DNA from: Acidobacteriota bacterium
GTDB taxonomy: Bacteria; Acidobacteriota; Terriglobia; Acidiferrales; UBA7541
DNA length: 64,000 bases
Assembly (NCBI GenBank): GCA_003223215.1
Contig: QHYH01000079.1
Coordinates: forward strand, 150,005 to 214,004
Direction of reading: 5' to 3'
Part shown: positions 33,134 to 42,551 of the stretch, piece by piece
How the letters are laid out: every line of letters begins with the position of its first letter
Numbering within the stretch: the first letter of the stretch is position 1
Program-made: the position numbers and the translations under genes
Notes under the pieces: model-generated
Databases searched by the model: none
What the model saw: the letters and a program-made list of their open reading frames with translations, nothing else
What the model was told of the DNA's origin: nothing

Positions 33134-35736
33134 TTTTGAAATCCCAACAAACACTCTGCTTGGGGAGGCATACGGGCAGCATGAACCTCGGCGATACCCT
33201 TCACCATTCATCCAGACTCGTGGTCAGCAGTACGAACTGGAGCGTAATACTGGCGCTGTCCTTGCTTCTCCTGAATTCGGCAACTGCCGTAGCACGGCAA
33301 TCCGTCTCCGCCAAAAAGAGTCCTCAGCAATCTTCGAAGACCCTGCCTCAGCTTAAAGAAGCCAAGGAGTTACTAACACAAGGGTTGCTCGAACAGGCCA
33401 AAGAAAAAGCTCAAGAAGAACTCCAACGAAATCCCTCCAGCGTGGAGTGCTACAATTTATTGGGGATTATCTTCAGCGGCCAAAAAGACTACGGAAACGC
33501 ACTCAAGTCTTTCCTGCAGGCTTTAAAGCTCGATCCCAACTCGACGGGAACACGTAACAACCTCGGGAATCTCTATGTCGCCGAGCAGAAGCCCGACCTC
33601 GCCGAAAAAGAGTTCAGGGCCGTTGTCCGCCTCGACCCCGCGAATCGCGATGGAAATTACAATTTAGGTCTTATCCTGCTGGCGAAAGACCATCCTGCCG
33701 AAGCCATCTCTCACTTTCAGCGCGTTCATCCCGCGAACCTCGAAACTCGCTTCAACCTCATTCGTGCTTTCCTGCAGGCACATAGGACTGCCGAAGGGCT
33801 AAAGGCTGCGACGCAGCTTTCCTCGCAAAATAAGGACGACCTCCAACTCCATTTCACCCTCGGCGTATTGCTGGCTTCCGAAAAGCAATACCGGCCCGCC
33901 GAACTCGAACTCGAAAGAGCCAATGCCCTAAAACCGGAAACTTTCGAAATTCTTTTCGATCTCGGACAGGCTTGTCTTCGGGGCCACGACTATACGAAGG
34001 CTGAACAGTCGCTGAACCGCGCCCTGAGATTGAAACCCGACTCACCGGAATCGCTGTATTTGCTGGCGCAGGTCTTTGTGGATCAGGGCAGGTCCGTGGA
34101 TGCCCTAGATCTCCTCGCACGAGCCCACAAACTGGCGCCTGAAAACACCGACGTCATCTTTCTCCTTGCTCGCGTCAGCATGTCGCAGAATTACTTCGAA
34201 GATGCGATCCCCCTGCTGGAATCAGGCTTGAAAATCGCACCGCAACGCGCCGACCTGCACGCCGCTTTGGGCGAGAGCTATTTCATGTCTGGCAAAGCGG
34301 CGAAAGCCATCGAGGAGTTCGCGAATCTCATCCATCTGGACCCCTCCGCGCGATCCTACGCCTTCATGGGACTCTCCTACCGCCATCTGGGGCGATTTGA
34401 TGAAGCCAGAAATTATTTTCAGGAAGGCCTCAAGCAGGATCCTCGCGACGCTTCCTGCCTCTTCAACATGGGCTATATCGAGGAGCGTCAGGGGAATCAC
34501 GCGCGGGCCGAGGAACTGTTTCAGCAAGCGCTGCGATCCAACCCTGATTATTCCGAGGCCCTTCTGGAGCTTGCTAACCTACGCATCGCGGACAAGAAAC
34601 TCGAAGAAGCCGCCGCGCTTCTGAGACGCTACCTCAAGGTCAGCCGGAACGCTGCTTCCGGCTACTACAAGCTCGCCATGGTCGAGCGCGGTCTCCACCA
34701 GAGGGACGCCGCCGAGCGGGACTTGAATGTGTTTCAGACCCTCTCCAAAGACGCCTCCCCGGGCCCCTATCCGTATCAACATCTCTTCGACTACCTGGAT
34801 AACCGCTCCAACCTTTCGCCTCAGGCGCGAACTCAACAGGATCTAACGGAGCTCACCGAGGAGATCAAAAAGCATCCCGACCAGCCCCAAGATCTCTATC
34901 TTCTCGCCGAAACCTATTTGAAAATGGGCAAGCCCGATGAAGCTCGCAATACTATCGCGCAACTCGACCAGCTCAGCTCCGGCGATTATCGCACGCAGAC
35001 GGGAGTGGGCGTACTGCTTGCCCGTTTCCGTTTGTACGACGATGCCATCATGCATTTCCAAACGGCGTTGCGTGCCAATCCCGATTCCGACGACTTGAAA
35101 TACGATTTGGCTGACGCTTACTTTCGCAAAGGCTTCTACGCCCAAGCGCTCGGAGCCGCCCAGCAAGTTTCCGCCGCGGGCCAGCGGGACGATGCCTTCC
35201 TAGCGCTGCTTGGTGACATCCAAACGCATCTCGGAGACACGGCCAGTGCCGCAGAAATTTTCCGGCAGGCCATCGTCCGCAATCCGGACAACGACCAGTA
35301 TTACCTCTCGCTGGCCCTCGTCCAACTGCGCGAAAACAATGTCAGCGGCGCGGAAGGCACCTTGCGCAAAGGTCTTGTCAGAATTCCCAGCTCAGGAAAA
35401 ATCCGCTGGGGTTTGGGAATTGTCTGTGCCCTGGAAGGGGAAACTCCCCAAGCCGCGGAAAACTTGGAGCGCGCTGTAGAGCTTTTGCCCGAGTGGTCCG
35501 GAAGCTATTCCACGCTAGGCGTCTTTTACTACCAAACCGGGGAAATCGAAAAAGCCAGGGAAGTGCTGAATCGTTTCAAAGCCAGCAACACAGCCGGCGA
35601 CCTAGACGTGAGCCGCATCGAACAAACCCTGGCCAATGCCCCCGGGACTTCCTCCACTCTTCATGCACCAATGCCGATGCTTGCAAGACAACAATTACTT
35701 CAAATGGCATTCTGGCTCGCTGACCACACGCTCTGA
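33130..35736 (+). CDS. Large TPR-repeat protein
   Basis: An 868-residue protein built almost entirely of tetratricopeptide repeats (about 18-20, e.g. TGTRNNLGNLYVAEQKPDLA and DASCLFNMGYIEERQGNHAR). A hydrophobic segment near residues 37-55 (VILALSLLLLNSATAVARQ) looks like a signal peptide. The GTG at 33130 overlaps the TGA of the preceding fusion gene, implying coupled translation; an ATG at 33181 would place the signal nearer the N-terminus. The repeats are continuous with those closing the upstream protein, so the two probably form one scaffold. No enzymatic domain was seen. Confidence 0.82.
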   Translation: MILKSQQTLCLGRHTGSMNLGDTLHHSSRLVVSSTNWSVILALSLLLLNSATAVARQSVSAKKSPQQSSKTLPQLKEAKELLTQGLLEQAKEKAQEELQRNPSSVECYNLLGIIFSGQKDYGNALKSFLQALKLDPNSTGTRNNLGNLYVAEQKPDLAEKEFRAVVRLDPANRDGNYNLGLILLAKDHPAEAISHFQRVHPANLETRFNLIRAFLQAHRTAEGLKAATQLSSQNKDDLQLHFTLGVLLASEKQYRPAELELERANALKPETFEILFDLGQACLRGHDYTKAEQSLNRALRLKPDSPESLYLLAQVFVDQGRSVDALDLLARAHKLAPENTDVIFLLARVSMSQNYFEDAIPLLESGLKIAPQRADLHAALGESYFMSGKAAKAIEEFANLIHLDPSARSYAFMGLSYRHLGRFDEARNYFQEGLKQDPRDASCLFNMGYIEERQGNHARAEELFQQALRSNPDYSEALLELANLRIADKKLEEAAALLRRYLKVSRNAASGYYKLAMVERGLHQRDAAERDLNVFQTLSKDASPGPYPYQHLFDYLDNRSNLSPQARTQQDLTELTEEIKKHPDQPQDLYLLAETYLKMGKPDEARNTIAQLDQLSSGDYRTQTGVGVLLARFRLYDDAIMHFQTALRANPDSDDLKYDLADAYFRKGFYAQALGAAQQVSAAGQRDDAFLALLGDIQTHLGDTASAAEIFRQAIVRNPDNDQYYLSLALVQLRENNVSGAEGTLRKGLVRIPSSGKIRWGLGIVCALEGETPQAAENLERAVELLPEWSGSYSTLGVFYYQTGEIEKAREVLNRFKASNTAGDLDVSRIEQTLANAPGTSSTLHAPMPMLARQQLLQMAFWLADHTL

Positions 35737-35895
35737 GCAGACACGGAAACTTACGGTTGAGCACCCTTAAGCTCGGCGCTAGAATGCTCGACCGAAGAAC
35801 GCCATGAATCCGAACGAGCACTCTTGGGGCGCCCTTTGCAATGGCGTCCTTTTGCCTCTGCTTCTTGACCGCAAGCGCACATCGGTAAGCCGGGG

Positions 35896-37665
35896 ATGGG
35901 AAAAAGAACATCGATCAATAACGCGCTCGGCCTGGCAAGCAACCTGAGCGCAATCGTCGTACTCTGCGCCGTGGGTGTTGCTGCCATGCACCTGAAAAGT
36001 GTCGGCGCGCAGGCGCACAAAACGCAGGACGCGCTAATCACCGTGCGGTACACCGATATTCGCCAATCCGCGGGAATCACTTTCCGCCAGGATTCCACGG
36101 AGACCGAAGAAAAGTATTATCTCGAAACTATGGGCACCGGCGTCGGCTGGATTGACTATGACCAAGATGGCCTGATGGATCTCTACTTTGTGCAATCGGC
36201 CGCCACTGACATTTACAAACCACCGCATCCTTTGCGCTCGGCTCTTTACCACAACAACGGTGACGGAACGTTTTCCGACGTCACGGAAAAAGCCGGCGTC
36301 GGCGGTGAAGGACACTACGGCCAGGGAGTTGCAGTCGGGGATTACGACAACGACGGCTACCCCGATCTGTACGTTACCGGCTACGGCCGCGCCATCCTTT
36401 ATCATAATAACGGTGATGGAACCTTTACCGACGTCACTGCCAAGGCCGGTGTTGCGGATGAAGGCCAGTGGTCCACCAGCGCAGGATGGTTTGACTACAA
36501 CAAGGATGGTTGGCTCGATCTCGTGGTAACCAATTACATCGAGTGGACTCCGAAGACGAATCTGTGGTGTGGCGAACGTCGTCCCGGCTACCGCTCCTAC
36601 TGCAATCCCGGCAACTACAAAGGCCAGAAGACCACGCTCTATCACAATAATCACGACGGCACCTTCACTGACGTAAGTGACGCTTCTGGTGTCGGCAAGC
36701 CCGAATCCAAGGGCATGGGAGTCGTACTCGCCGACTTCAACAACGATGGCTGGCCGGACATCGCCGTCGCCAACGACACCTGGCCGAATTTTCTCTTCAT
36801 CAACAAGCATGATGGGACTTTTCAGGATGTTTCCATGGTTTCCGGCCTGGCAGCCAGCGAAGACGGCCGCTACGAAGCGGGTATGGGCATTGACGCTGCG
36901 GATGTGGACGGCGACGGCTGGCAAGATGTCTACGTCACGCATCTCGACTTCGAATTGAACCGCCTCTACCACAATAACGGCGACGGAACTTTCGATGACT
37001 ATACCTATCGCTCTGGGATTGGCAACAAGGCTATCCTGTTGAGCGGCGTATCCGCGAAATTTCTGGATTACGATAACGACGGCTGGCCCGACATCTTGCA
37101 ACTGAACGGTGCCATGCTCGACAACGTGAATCTCTATCACGGCGAAGTGTCTTACAAAGAGCCCTTGCTCATGTTCCGCAATTTGGGAAAAGGCCAATTC
37201 GAAAAAGTGTCGGACTCTCTGGGCCCGGACTTCATCCGCCCCATCGCCGGCCGCGGTTTGGCCACGGCAGATTTTGACAACGACGGCGACATCGACATCG
37301 CCGTCAACAATCGCGGCAACTTTCCCGAGCTCCTGCGCAATGATGGAGGCAACGCCAATCATTGGCTTGAAGTTCTGCTGATCGGCACAAAATCCAACCG
37401 TGATGGCATCGGCTCTTCGCTGAAGCTGACCTCCGAAGGCGTTGCGCACGTCGAACAGTCCAAAGGCGGCATGAGCTACATGTCGGCCAGCGATCCGCGA
37501 ATTCACTTTGGATTGGGCAAGCGCGCCAAAATCGAATCTCTTGAAATCACTTGGCCCGGCGGCCGCGTGGACAAACTGACGAATGTCCCTGTCGACCGCA
37601 TAATCGCCGTCAAAGAAGGCATAGGTATTGTTCCGCGCAATTTCCCCAAGGTACCCGGTAAATGA
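35896..37665 (+). CDS. FG-GAP repeat protein with C-terminal ASPIC/UnbV domain (CRTAC1-like)
   Basis: A 589-residue exported protein: an N-terminal hydrophobic segment (about 18-36), then seven FG-GAP repeats with Ca-binding loops such as DYDQDGLMDLYF, DYDNDGYPDLYV, DYNKDGWLDLVV, DFNNDGWPDIAV, DVDGDGWQDVYV, DYDNDGWPDILQ and DFDNDGDIDIAV. The C-terminal ASPIC/UnbV domain includes GTKSNRDGIGSSLKL and RIHFGLGKRAKIESLEITWP. It is closely similar in layout to the next gene. The aspartate-rich loops leave a long open frame on the other strand, which is a shadow. FG-GAP proteins form integrin-like propellers used in adhesion or polymer binding; the bacterial role is not known. Confidence 0.88.
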   Translation: MGKRTSINNALGLASNLSAIVVLCAVGVAAMHLKSVGAQAHKTQDALITVRYTDIRQSAGITFRQDSTETEEKYYLETMGTGVGWIDYDQDGLMDLYFVQSAATDIYKPPHPLRSALYHNNGDGTFSDVTEKAGVGGEGHYGQGVAVGDYDNDGYPDLYVTGYGRAILYHNNGDGTFTDVTAKAGVADEGQWSTSAGWFDYNKDGWLDLVVTNYIEWTPKTNLWCGERRPGYRSYCNPGNYKGQKTTLYHNNHDGTFTDVSDASGVGKPESKGMGVVLADFNNDGWPDIAVANDTWPNFLFINKHDGTFQDVSMVSGLAASEDGRYEAGMGIDAADVDGDGWQDVYVTHLDFELNRLYHNNGDGTFDDYTYRSGIGNKAILLSGVSAKFLDYDNDGWPDILQLNGAMLDNVNLYHGEVSYKEPLLMFRNLGKGQFEKVSDSLGPDFIRPIAGRGLATADFDNDGDIDIAVNNRGNFPELLRNDGGNANHWLEVLLIGTKSNRDGIGSSLKLTSEGVAHVEQSKGGMSYMSASDPRIHFGLGKRAKIESLEITWPGGRVDKLTNVPVDRIIAVKEGIGIVPRNFPKVPGK

Positions 37666-37753
37666 TGAGATTTTCTGAACCGTTTTTTGCAATTGATTTG
37701 GTTAGTGTGCGCATGTCACGTCCAGCGATTCTCGCTGCCGGTGATCACTGTCT

Positions 37754-39556
37754 ATGAATCTCTTGCGCCGCCGTTTCCTCGGCTCATCCCTCGTGGTTCT
37801 CGGCAGTTCGTTCTTGGACGCGCTGACAACTCCACTCTGGAAATGGCGAGGCGCCATGCGCCTCGAAGCCACGCCAATGCCCGATCCACCCGTTTCCGAT
37901 TCACCGGCGGTTTCTCCCGTACGGTTCGTCGACGCAGCCCGCGAAGCTGGCTTGACCATCCCCAATGTCTGGGGCGGCGTCGATCATAAAAAATACATCA
38001 TCGAAGCCAAGGGCAGCGGCATCGCTTTTTTCGATTATGACCATGACGGCTGGCTCGACATCTATCTCACCAACGGAACGCGTTTCGATACCAACTGGCC
38101 GGCCAGCAAAGCTCCCACTTCGCATCTTTACAAAAACAATCGCGATGGAACGTTTACCGACGTGACCGAAAAATCCGGCCTCGCGCGCACCGGCTGGCAG
38201 ACGGGCGTCTGCGTCGGCGACTACGACAATGACGGCTGGGACGATCTCTTCTGCTGCTTTTGGGGACACAACATCCTGTTTCACAATAATGGCGACGGCA
38301 CGTTCACCGATGTCACTCGCAACGCCGGCGTCCACAACGAACAAATCCGATGGGGAGCCGGATGTACCTGGCTCGACTACGACCGCGACGGCTACCTTGA
38401 TCTTTTCGTCTGCAATTACGTCAAGCTCGATCCGGAAAAGACTCCTTCCAAAAACGATCCACGCCAGTGCCAATGGAAAGGCATTCCCGTAATGTGCGGG
38501 CCGCGTGGCTTAACGGGAGACACCAACGTTCTGTTCCACAACAATGGGGATGGCACTTTTACAGACGTCAGTGCGAAATCCGGAATCCTCAAGCCCGGGC
38601 CGCGCTATTCCATTACTGCCGTCGCCTATGATTTTGACAACGACGGCTGGCCTGATGTTTATGTCGCCGTGGATTCGGAACCCAGCATCCTGTTCCGCAA
38701 CAATCACGATGGCACCTTCACTGATGTTGCGGTGATCGCCGGCTGCGCCTACAGCGAAAATGGTCACGAGCAAGCCGGTATGGGCGTGGCGGTCGCCGAT
38801 TACGACTGCGACGGCTCTTTCGATATTTTCAAGACCAACTTCGCCGACGATACCTGCAACCTCTATCACAACAACGGTGACGGAACGTTCAACGACGTCA
38901 CATTTTCCTCGGGCGTTGGCATCAACAATCAGTATGTCGCCTGGGGCTGCGGCTTCATTGATTTTGACAATGACGGCTGGCCGGACATCTTGCAGATCAA
39001 TGGGCACGTGTATCCGGAAATCGAGGGCCACGAACTCGGCCAGACGTTCAAGAATCCGCGTCTGGTCTACAAAAACCTGGGTGATGGCCGCTTCAAGGAT
39101 GTTTCAGCGGCAATGGGCCCCGGCATCAGCGAGCGATTCTCCAGCCGGGGCGCGGCCTTCGGCGATTACGATAACGACGGCGACATGGACGCGCTCGTGC
39201 TGAATATGAACGACCCGCCTTCGCTTCTTCGCAACGATGGAGGCAGCCTGCAGAATTGGATCAAGATCAAGCTTATTGGCACAAAATGCAACCGCACCGC
39301 CATCGGCGCCCGCGTCCGCGTCATAACAGGCAAGCATGCGCAGATGGACGAAGTCCACAGTGGCACCAGCGTGATGTCGCAGAGCGACCTGCGCTTGCAC
39401 TTCGGCTTGGGAGAATTTCAAACCGTGGATCTCATCGAAGTGAGATGGCCGACGACGCAAAAAGTCGAACGTTTCACCCAGGTGAAGGCCAATCAGATCC
39501 TGACGATCCGCGAAGGCAGCGGAATTGTGAGTGCCTATGTACGAAAATCGAAGTAA
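37754..39556 (+). CDS. FG-GAP repeat protein with C-terminal ASPIC/UnbV domain (CRTAC1-like), TAT-type signal
   Basis: A 600-residue paralog of the preceding protein. The N-terminus LLRRRFLGSSLVVLGSSF looks like a twin-arginine signal. Seven Ca-type loops are visible (DYDHDGWLDIYL, DYDNDGWDDLFC, DYDRDGYLDLFV, DFDNDGWPDVYV, DYDCDGSFDIFK, DFDNDGWPDILQ, DYDNDGDMDALV). The ASPIC/UnbV end has GTKCNRTAIGARVRVITG and HFGLGEFQTVDLIEVRWP. It starts 88 bases after the previous gene and is probably co-transcribed. A different export signal from its neighbour (TAT versus ordinary helix) is notable. The gene is convergent with the glycosidase genes that follow. Confidence 0.88.
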   Translation: MNLLRRRFLGSSLVVLGSSFLDALTTPLWKWRGAMRLEATPMPDPPVSDSPAVSPVRFVDAAREAGLTIPNVWGGVDHKKYIIEAKGSGIAFFDYDHDGWLDIYLTNGTRFDTNWPASKAPTSHLYKNNRDGTFTDVTEKSGLARTGWQTGVCVGDYDNDGWDDLFCCFWGHNILFHNNGDGTFTDVTRNAGVHNEQIRWGAGCTWLDYDRDGYLDLFVCNYVKLDPEKTPSKNDPRQCQWKGIPVMCGPRGLTGDTNVLFHNNGDGTFTDVSAKSGILKPGPRYSITAVAYDFDNDGWPDVYVAVDSEPSILFRNNHDGTFTDVAVIAGCAYSENGHEQAGMGVAVADYDCDGSFDIFKTNFADDTCNLYHNNGDGTFNDVTFSSGVGINNQYVAWGCGFIDFDNDGWPDILQINGHVYPEIEGHELGQTFKNPRLVYKNLGDGRFKDVSAAMGPGISERFSSRGAAFGDYDNDGDMDALVLNMNDPPSLLRNDGGSLQNWIKIKLIGTKCNRTAIGARVRVITGKHAQMDEVHSGTSVMSQSDLRLHFGLGEFQTVDLIEVRWPTTQKVERFTQVKANQILTIREGSGIVSAYVRKSK

Positions 39557-39639
39557 TCGGTTCCCCTTAAGCGTGCCCCCCTGCAAGAGATTCGCTCGGC
39601 AAGCCGCCGCAGATCCCAATTCGTTACGCATTTAAGCTG

Positions 39640-40305
39640 CTAAACCGTTTCCGGGAAGGTTGCAACCAGTTCAATCTGTACTTGTTTTTGGCCAAGAACG
39701 GGATGTGTTGCAGTCAGACGCACGCTGCCGGGTTGCTCCTTGGCGCGAATCCAGACGGCGCCGGTGCCGCCAACCACCGCGAACGGATTGTCGCCAACCA
39801 ATGCGGCGGGGCCCTCCAGGTCCAGTTGGATGGCGTCGTTCGAAAAGGGCCGAATCGCGCCGAACTCATCGGTGACGCGAAAAACCACGCGCGTTGTATC
39901 GGCGCCATCGGCAAAGAGAGTCGCGTCGTCCGGTAGCACTTCAAAGGCTTGGTCCATGCCCTTGCCGGAAAACGATTTGACGATGAGTTGCCGGTCCTGA
40001 ATATAGCCTTCGACACGCAAATCTCCCCAGCTCGAAACGGCCTTCGAGAGATCCACGGTAAAGGGAGCATAGCGAAGATGCGGGAATTGCTCCCGGTCCG
40101 GATCAGCCTCAGCAACTAACTTGCCATCGACATAAATCTTCAAGTGATCGCAGTTGGAAGAGAACATGGCCTGCTCGACGGGAGCTCGGCGGCGAAAGAA
40201 TGAAAAAAACCCGGCGGAAAGGTAGCAGGTTTGTCCGTCAGGGTTGGCGGTCCAGCCGGAAGGCAGCGGCTTGGAAATCTCCTCGGAGGTCCAACCGCAA
40301 GCCAT
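39640..40305 (-). pseudogene. C-terminal remnant of a GH2-type beta-galactosidase
   Basis: About 200 residues match the C-terminal beta-sandwich domains of acidobacterial GH2 enzymes: SNCDHLKIYVDGKLVAEADP, ADGADTTRVVFRVTDEFGAI, then ALVGDNPFAVVGGTGAVWIR and SVRLTATHPVLGQKQVQIEL. The catalytic barrel and N-terminal domains are absent, because upstream the frame runs into the end of the GH36 gene, overlapping it by 68 bases. The first residues after the ATG at 40305 are simply the GH36 end read in another frame. A deletion that joined a GH2 gene to the end of the GH36 gene explains this best. The fragment has no signal peptide and no active site. Confidence 0.72.
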
Positions 40306-42472
40306 GATTCATCCACCATCGACCGGAAGCGACTTCTGGGGTCCCGGCCTCCGCCTTCCCTTCGATCCAGCCAAGTTTGTATTGGGCATCGGGATTGAGG
40401 CCTTGCAATTGAAGCAAGGGAAACCGGCGGCCTTCCTGGGTGGAATGCGTGAAGGCGAAGACCACCGCTTGGTTTTCCTCAGGCGACACCGTTTCGGTGG
40501 AAGAAAAGGGACTGTTGTTGCGGGGGCTGATCAACCGATAGAGGTTGCCATGAACAATGGTGGCTTGCACGGCGTGATAGACGGCCACCAGGCGTTTGGC
40601 GGCGGCAAAGTCCGCTGCCGTCCAACGATTCAAGTTGGCGCCAATGCCGAGCGAGCCTTGCATGGAACTGAGCATACGATAGGTAAGAGAAGTGGTTCGG
40701 CCGTCGAGCCAGTGCGGCGAGTCAGTGACCCAGGCCATCATAATTTGCGGCGTGTAGGCGTATGTAAAACCATCCTGAATGGTTAGACGGTCGAACGGAT
40801 CGGTGTTGTCCGAAGGCCAGACCTCATCGGTAAACCGCAGAATGCCCAGATCGACGCGTCCGCCGCCTCCCGAACACGATTCAATCTCGATCGTGGGATG
40901 CTTCCGGCGCAGATCGGCGAGGATCGCGTAGAGATGGCGAACGAATTCGACGTACACGCGACGCTGCTCATCCGCAGGAACCTGGTCCCACCCCGGCTCG
41001 GACCAATTCCGGTTGTAATCCCATTTGAGAAAGGCAATATCGTTTTCGGTAAGCAGCTTGTCAAGAAACGCTTCCACGTAATCGCGCACATCGTTGCGAG
41101 CCAGATTGAGTACGATTTGGTTGCGCTGTTCCGAACGAGGGCGTCCGGGGAAATGCAGCACCCAATCGGGATGCTTGCGGTAAAGATCCGAGTCCGGATT
41201 GACCATTTCCGGCTCGACCCACAAACCAAAATCCATTCCGAGCGCGTGAACCTTGTCGATCAGTGGTTTCAGGCCATGAGGAAACTTCGCGGGATTGACG
41301 TACCAGTCGCCCAGCCCGGCATGGTCGTCTTTGCGCTGTCCAAACCAGCCGTCGTCCATCACGAATCGATCCACACCGATGGAGGCGGCCTTCTCAGCGA
41401 GCGCCATCTGACCGGCTTCGTCGACTTTGAATTCCGTGGCCTCCCAGGAGTTGTAGATGACGGGACGGGGTCTGGGGGCCGGCGCGTGTGGCAGAACCTG
41501 TGCAAGCTCAAAGTGATGCAGCAATCGAGAAGCGCCTCCCAGACCATGGTCGGAATACCCGCCATAAAAAAGCGGCGTCTCCAGACGCTCGCCGGGATTT
41601 AACTTGTAGCCAAAATCAAAGGGATTGAAGCCGCCGGTGAGACGCACCGAATCGAGCTGCGTCTGTTCCACGGTAATCCGCCAGGAACCTGACCATGCCA
41701 GGGCGCCAAACCACACTTCGCCGTACTCCTCATCCGCGGTGATGGGGCCCACAACTTCCTGGCTGCTGTCTCGCGAAATGGCAAACCAAGGATTGGCTTG
41801 ATGACCTGTGCTGCCCCGACGGCTCTCGATGACCCGCGCTCCCGCGTGAATCGGCTCCTGATCGAGTGTCCACTCGCCGGCCCAACGGCCGGTTAAATAG
41901 CTCAGCAAATAACGGGCGGGAGGAAGAGTCCATTGCGCGGCAGCGACCTGTTCAAGAAGAATGGGCTGCTTCTCGCGGTTTTCGATGCTGGCGGAGCGGG
42001 CGAGAATTCCGGTTTCGGAATCCATCGAGTAGCGCAACCGCACGTAAACTTCGCGGGAAATATCCTTGAGCAGGATCTCTAGCGATTGCGGTCCGTTCGG
42101 GTTGGCATCAACAAAATGAAGCACCAAATCGCGATTGCCATCAGCAAAGGCGACTTTCAACGCGGGTTCGGTAAACAGTCCCCCGCCCCATCCGCTGTAC
42201 TCCTGCGGTGTATTGGTGTAGGAGGAATCGAACGAAGCCCACTCCGGAAGCGAGTGAGCTAGGGGAATCTTGTCCCGGGGACCAAGGGACGCGCCCCAGT
42301 AGAGTGTCTGTAGCTCGCCACGTTCATTTACCCCGAAGGCGTAGGTGGATCTTCCCCCATCGAGGCGGAAGACTTCGGGCGCCTGAGCCATGATCGTGGG
42401 CGCGCTCAGGCAAGTAAAGAGAAAACTTGTAAACACGGGAAGAAGGGCGGGCCATTTTAGATGGGTTCTCAT
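40238..42472 (-). CDS. Secreted GH36 alpha-galactosidase
   Basis: A 744-residue secreted glycoside hydrolase that would release terminal alpha-galactose. A signal peptide spans residues 1-29 (ending PTIMAQA). An N-terminal beta-supersandwich comes first, then the catalytic barrel with RFVMDDGWFGQRKDDHAGLG, the nucleophile Asp in FLKWDYNR (about residue 484), ESCSGGGGRVDLGI, and the acid/base Asp in SDNTDPFDR (about residue 554). The protein ends in the usual C-terminal beta domain (GDFQAAAFRLDRQ), so it is complete. The ATG at 42472 was chosen to place the signal at the N-terminus; the frame is open to 42568. It lies 79 bases after the TPR gene on the same strand. Confidence 0.9.
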   Translation of the reverse strand: MRTHLKWPALLPVFTSFLFTCLSAPTIMAQAPEVFRLDGGRSTYAFGVNERGELQTLYWGASLGPRDKIPLAHSLPEWASFDSSYTNTPQEYSGWGGGLFTEPALKVAFADGNRDLVLHFVDANPNGPQSLEILLKDISREVYVRLRYSMDSETGILARSASIENREKQPILLEQVAAAQWTLPPARYLLSYLTGRWAGEWTLDQEPIHAGARVIESRRGSTGHQANPWFAISRDSSQEVVGPITADEEYGEVWFGALAWSGSWRITVEQTQLDSVRLTGGFNPFDFGYKLNPGERLETPLFYGGYSDHGLGGASRLLHHFELAQVLPHAPAPRPRPVIYNSWEATEFKVDEAGQMALAEKAASIGVDRFVMDDGWFGQRKDDHAGLGDWYVNPAKFPHGLKPLIDKVHALGMDFGLWVEPEMVNPDSDLYRKHPDWVLHFPGRPRSEQRNQIVLNLARNDVRDYVEAFLDKLLTENDIAFLKWDYNRNWSEPGWDQVPADEQRRVYVEFVRHLYAILADLRRKHPTIEIESCSGGGGRVDLGILRFTDEVWPSDNTDPFDRLTIQDGFTYAYTPQIMMAWVTDSPHWLDGRTTSLTYRMLSSMQGSLGIGANLNRWTAADFAAAKRLVAVYHAVQATIVHGNLYRLISPRNNSPFSSTETVSPEENQAVVFAFTHSTQEGRRFPLLQLQGLNPDAQYKLGWIEGKAEAGTPEVASGRWWMNHGLRLDLRGDFQAAAFRLDRQP

Positions 42473-42551
42473 GTCGCCGGAAATCCTAGCATTCGCCGAT
42501 ATTTGTGTCTCAGTGGAATTGATAAAACAAAACGTGCAAACGAAGGTTGCT

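Noticed and set aside
36034..37692. Long open frame of 552 codons on the minus strand
   Set aside because: It lies exactly opposite the FG-GAP gene. The GAC/AAC-rich loops read as valine- and isoleucine-rich sequence on the other strand. There is no family motif and the plus-strand protein is certain.
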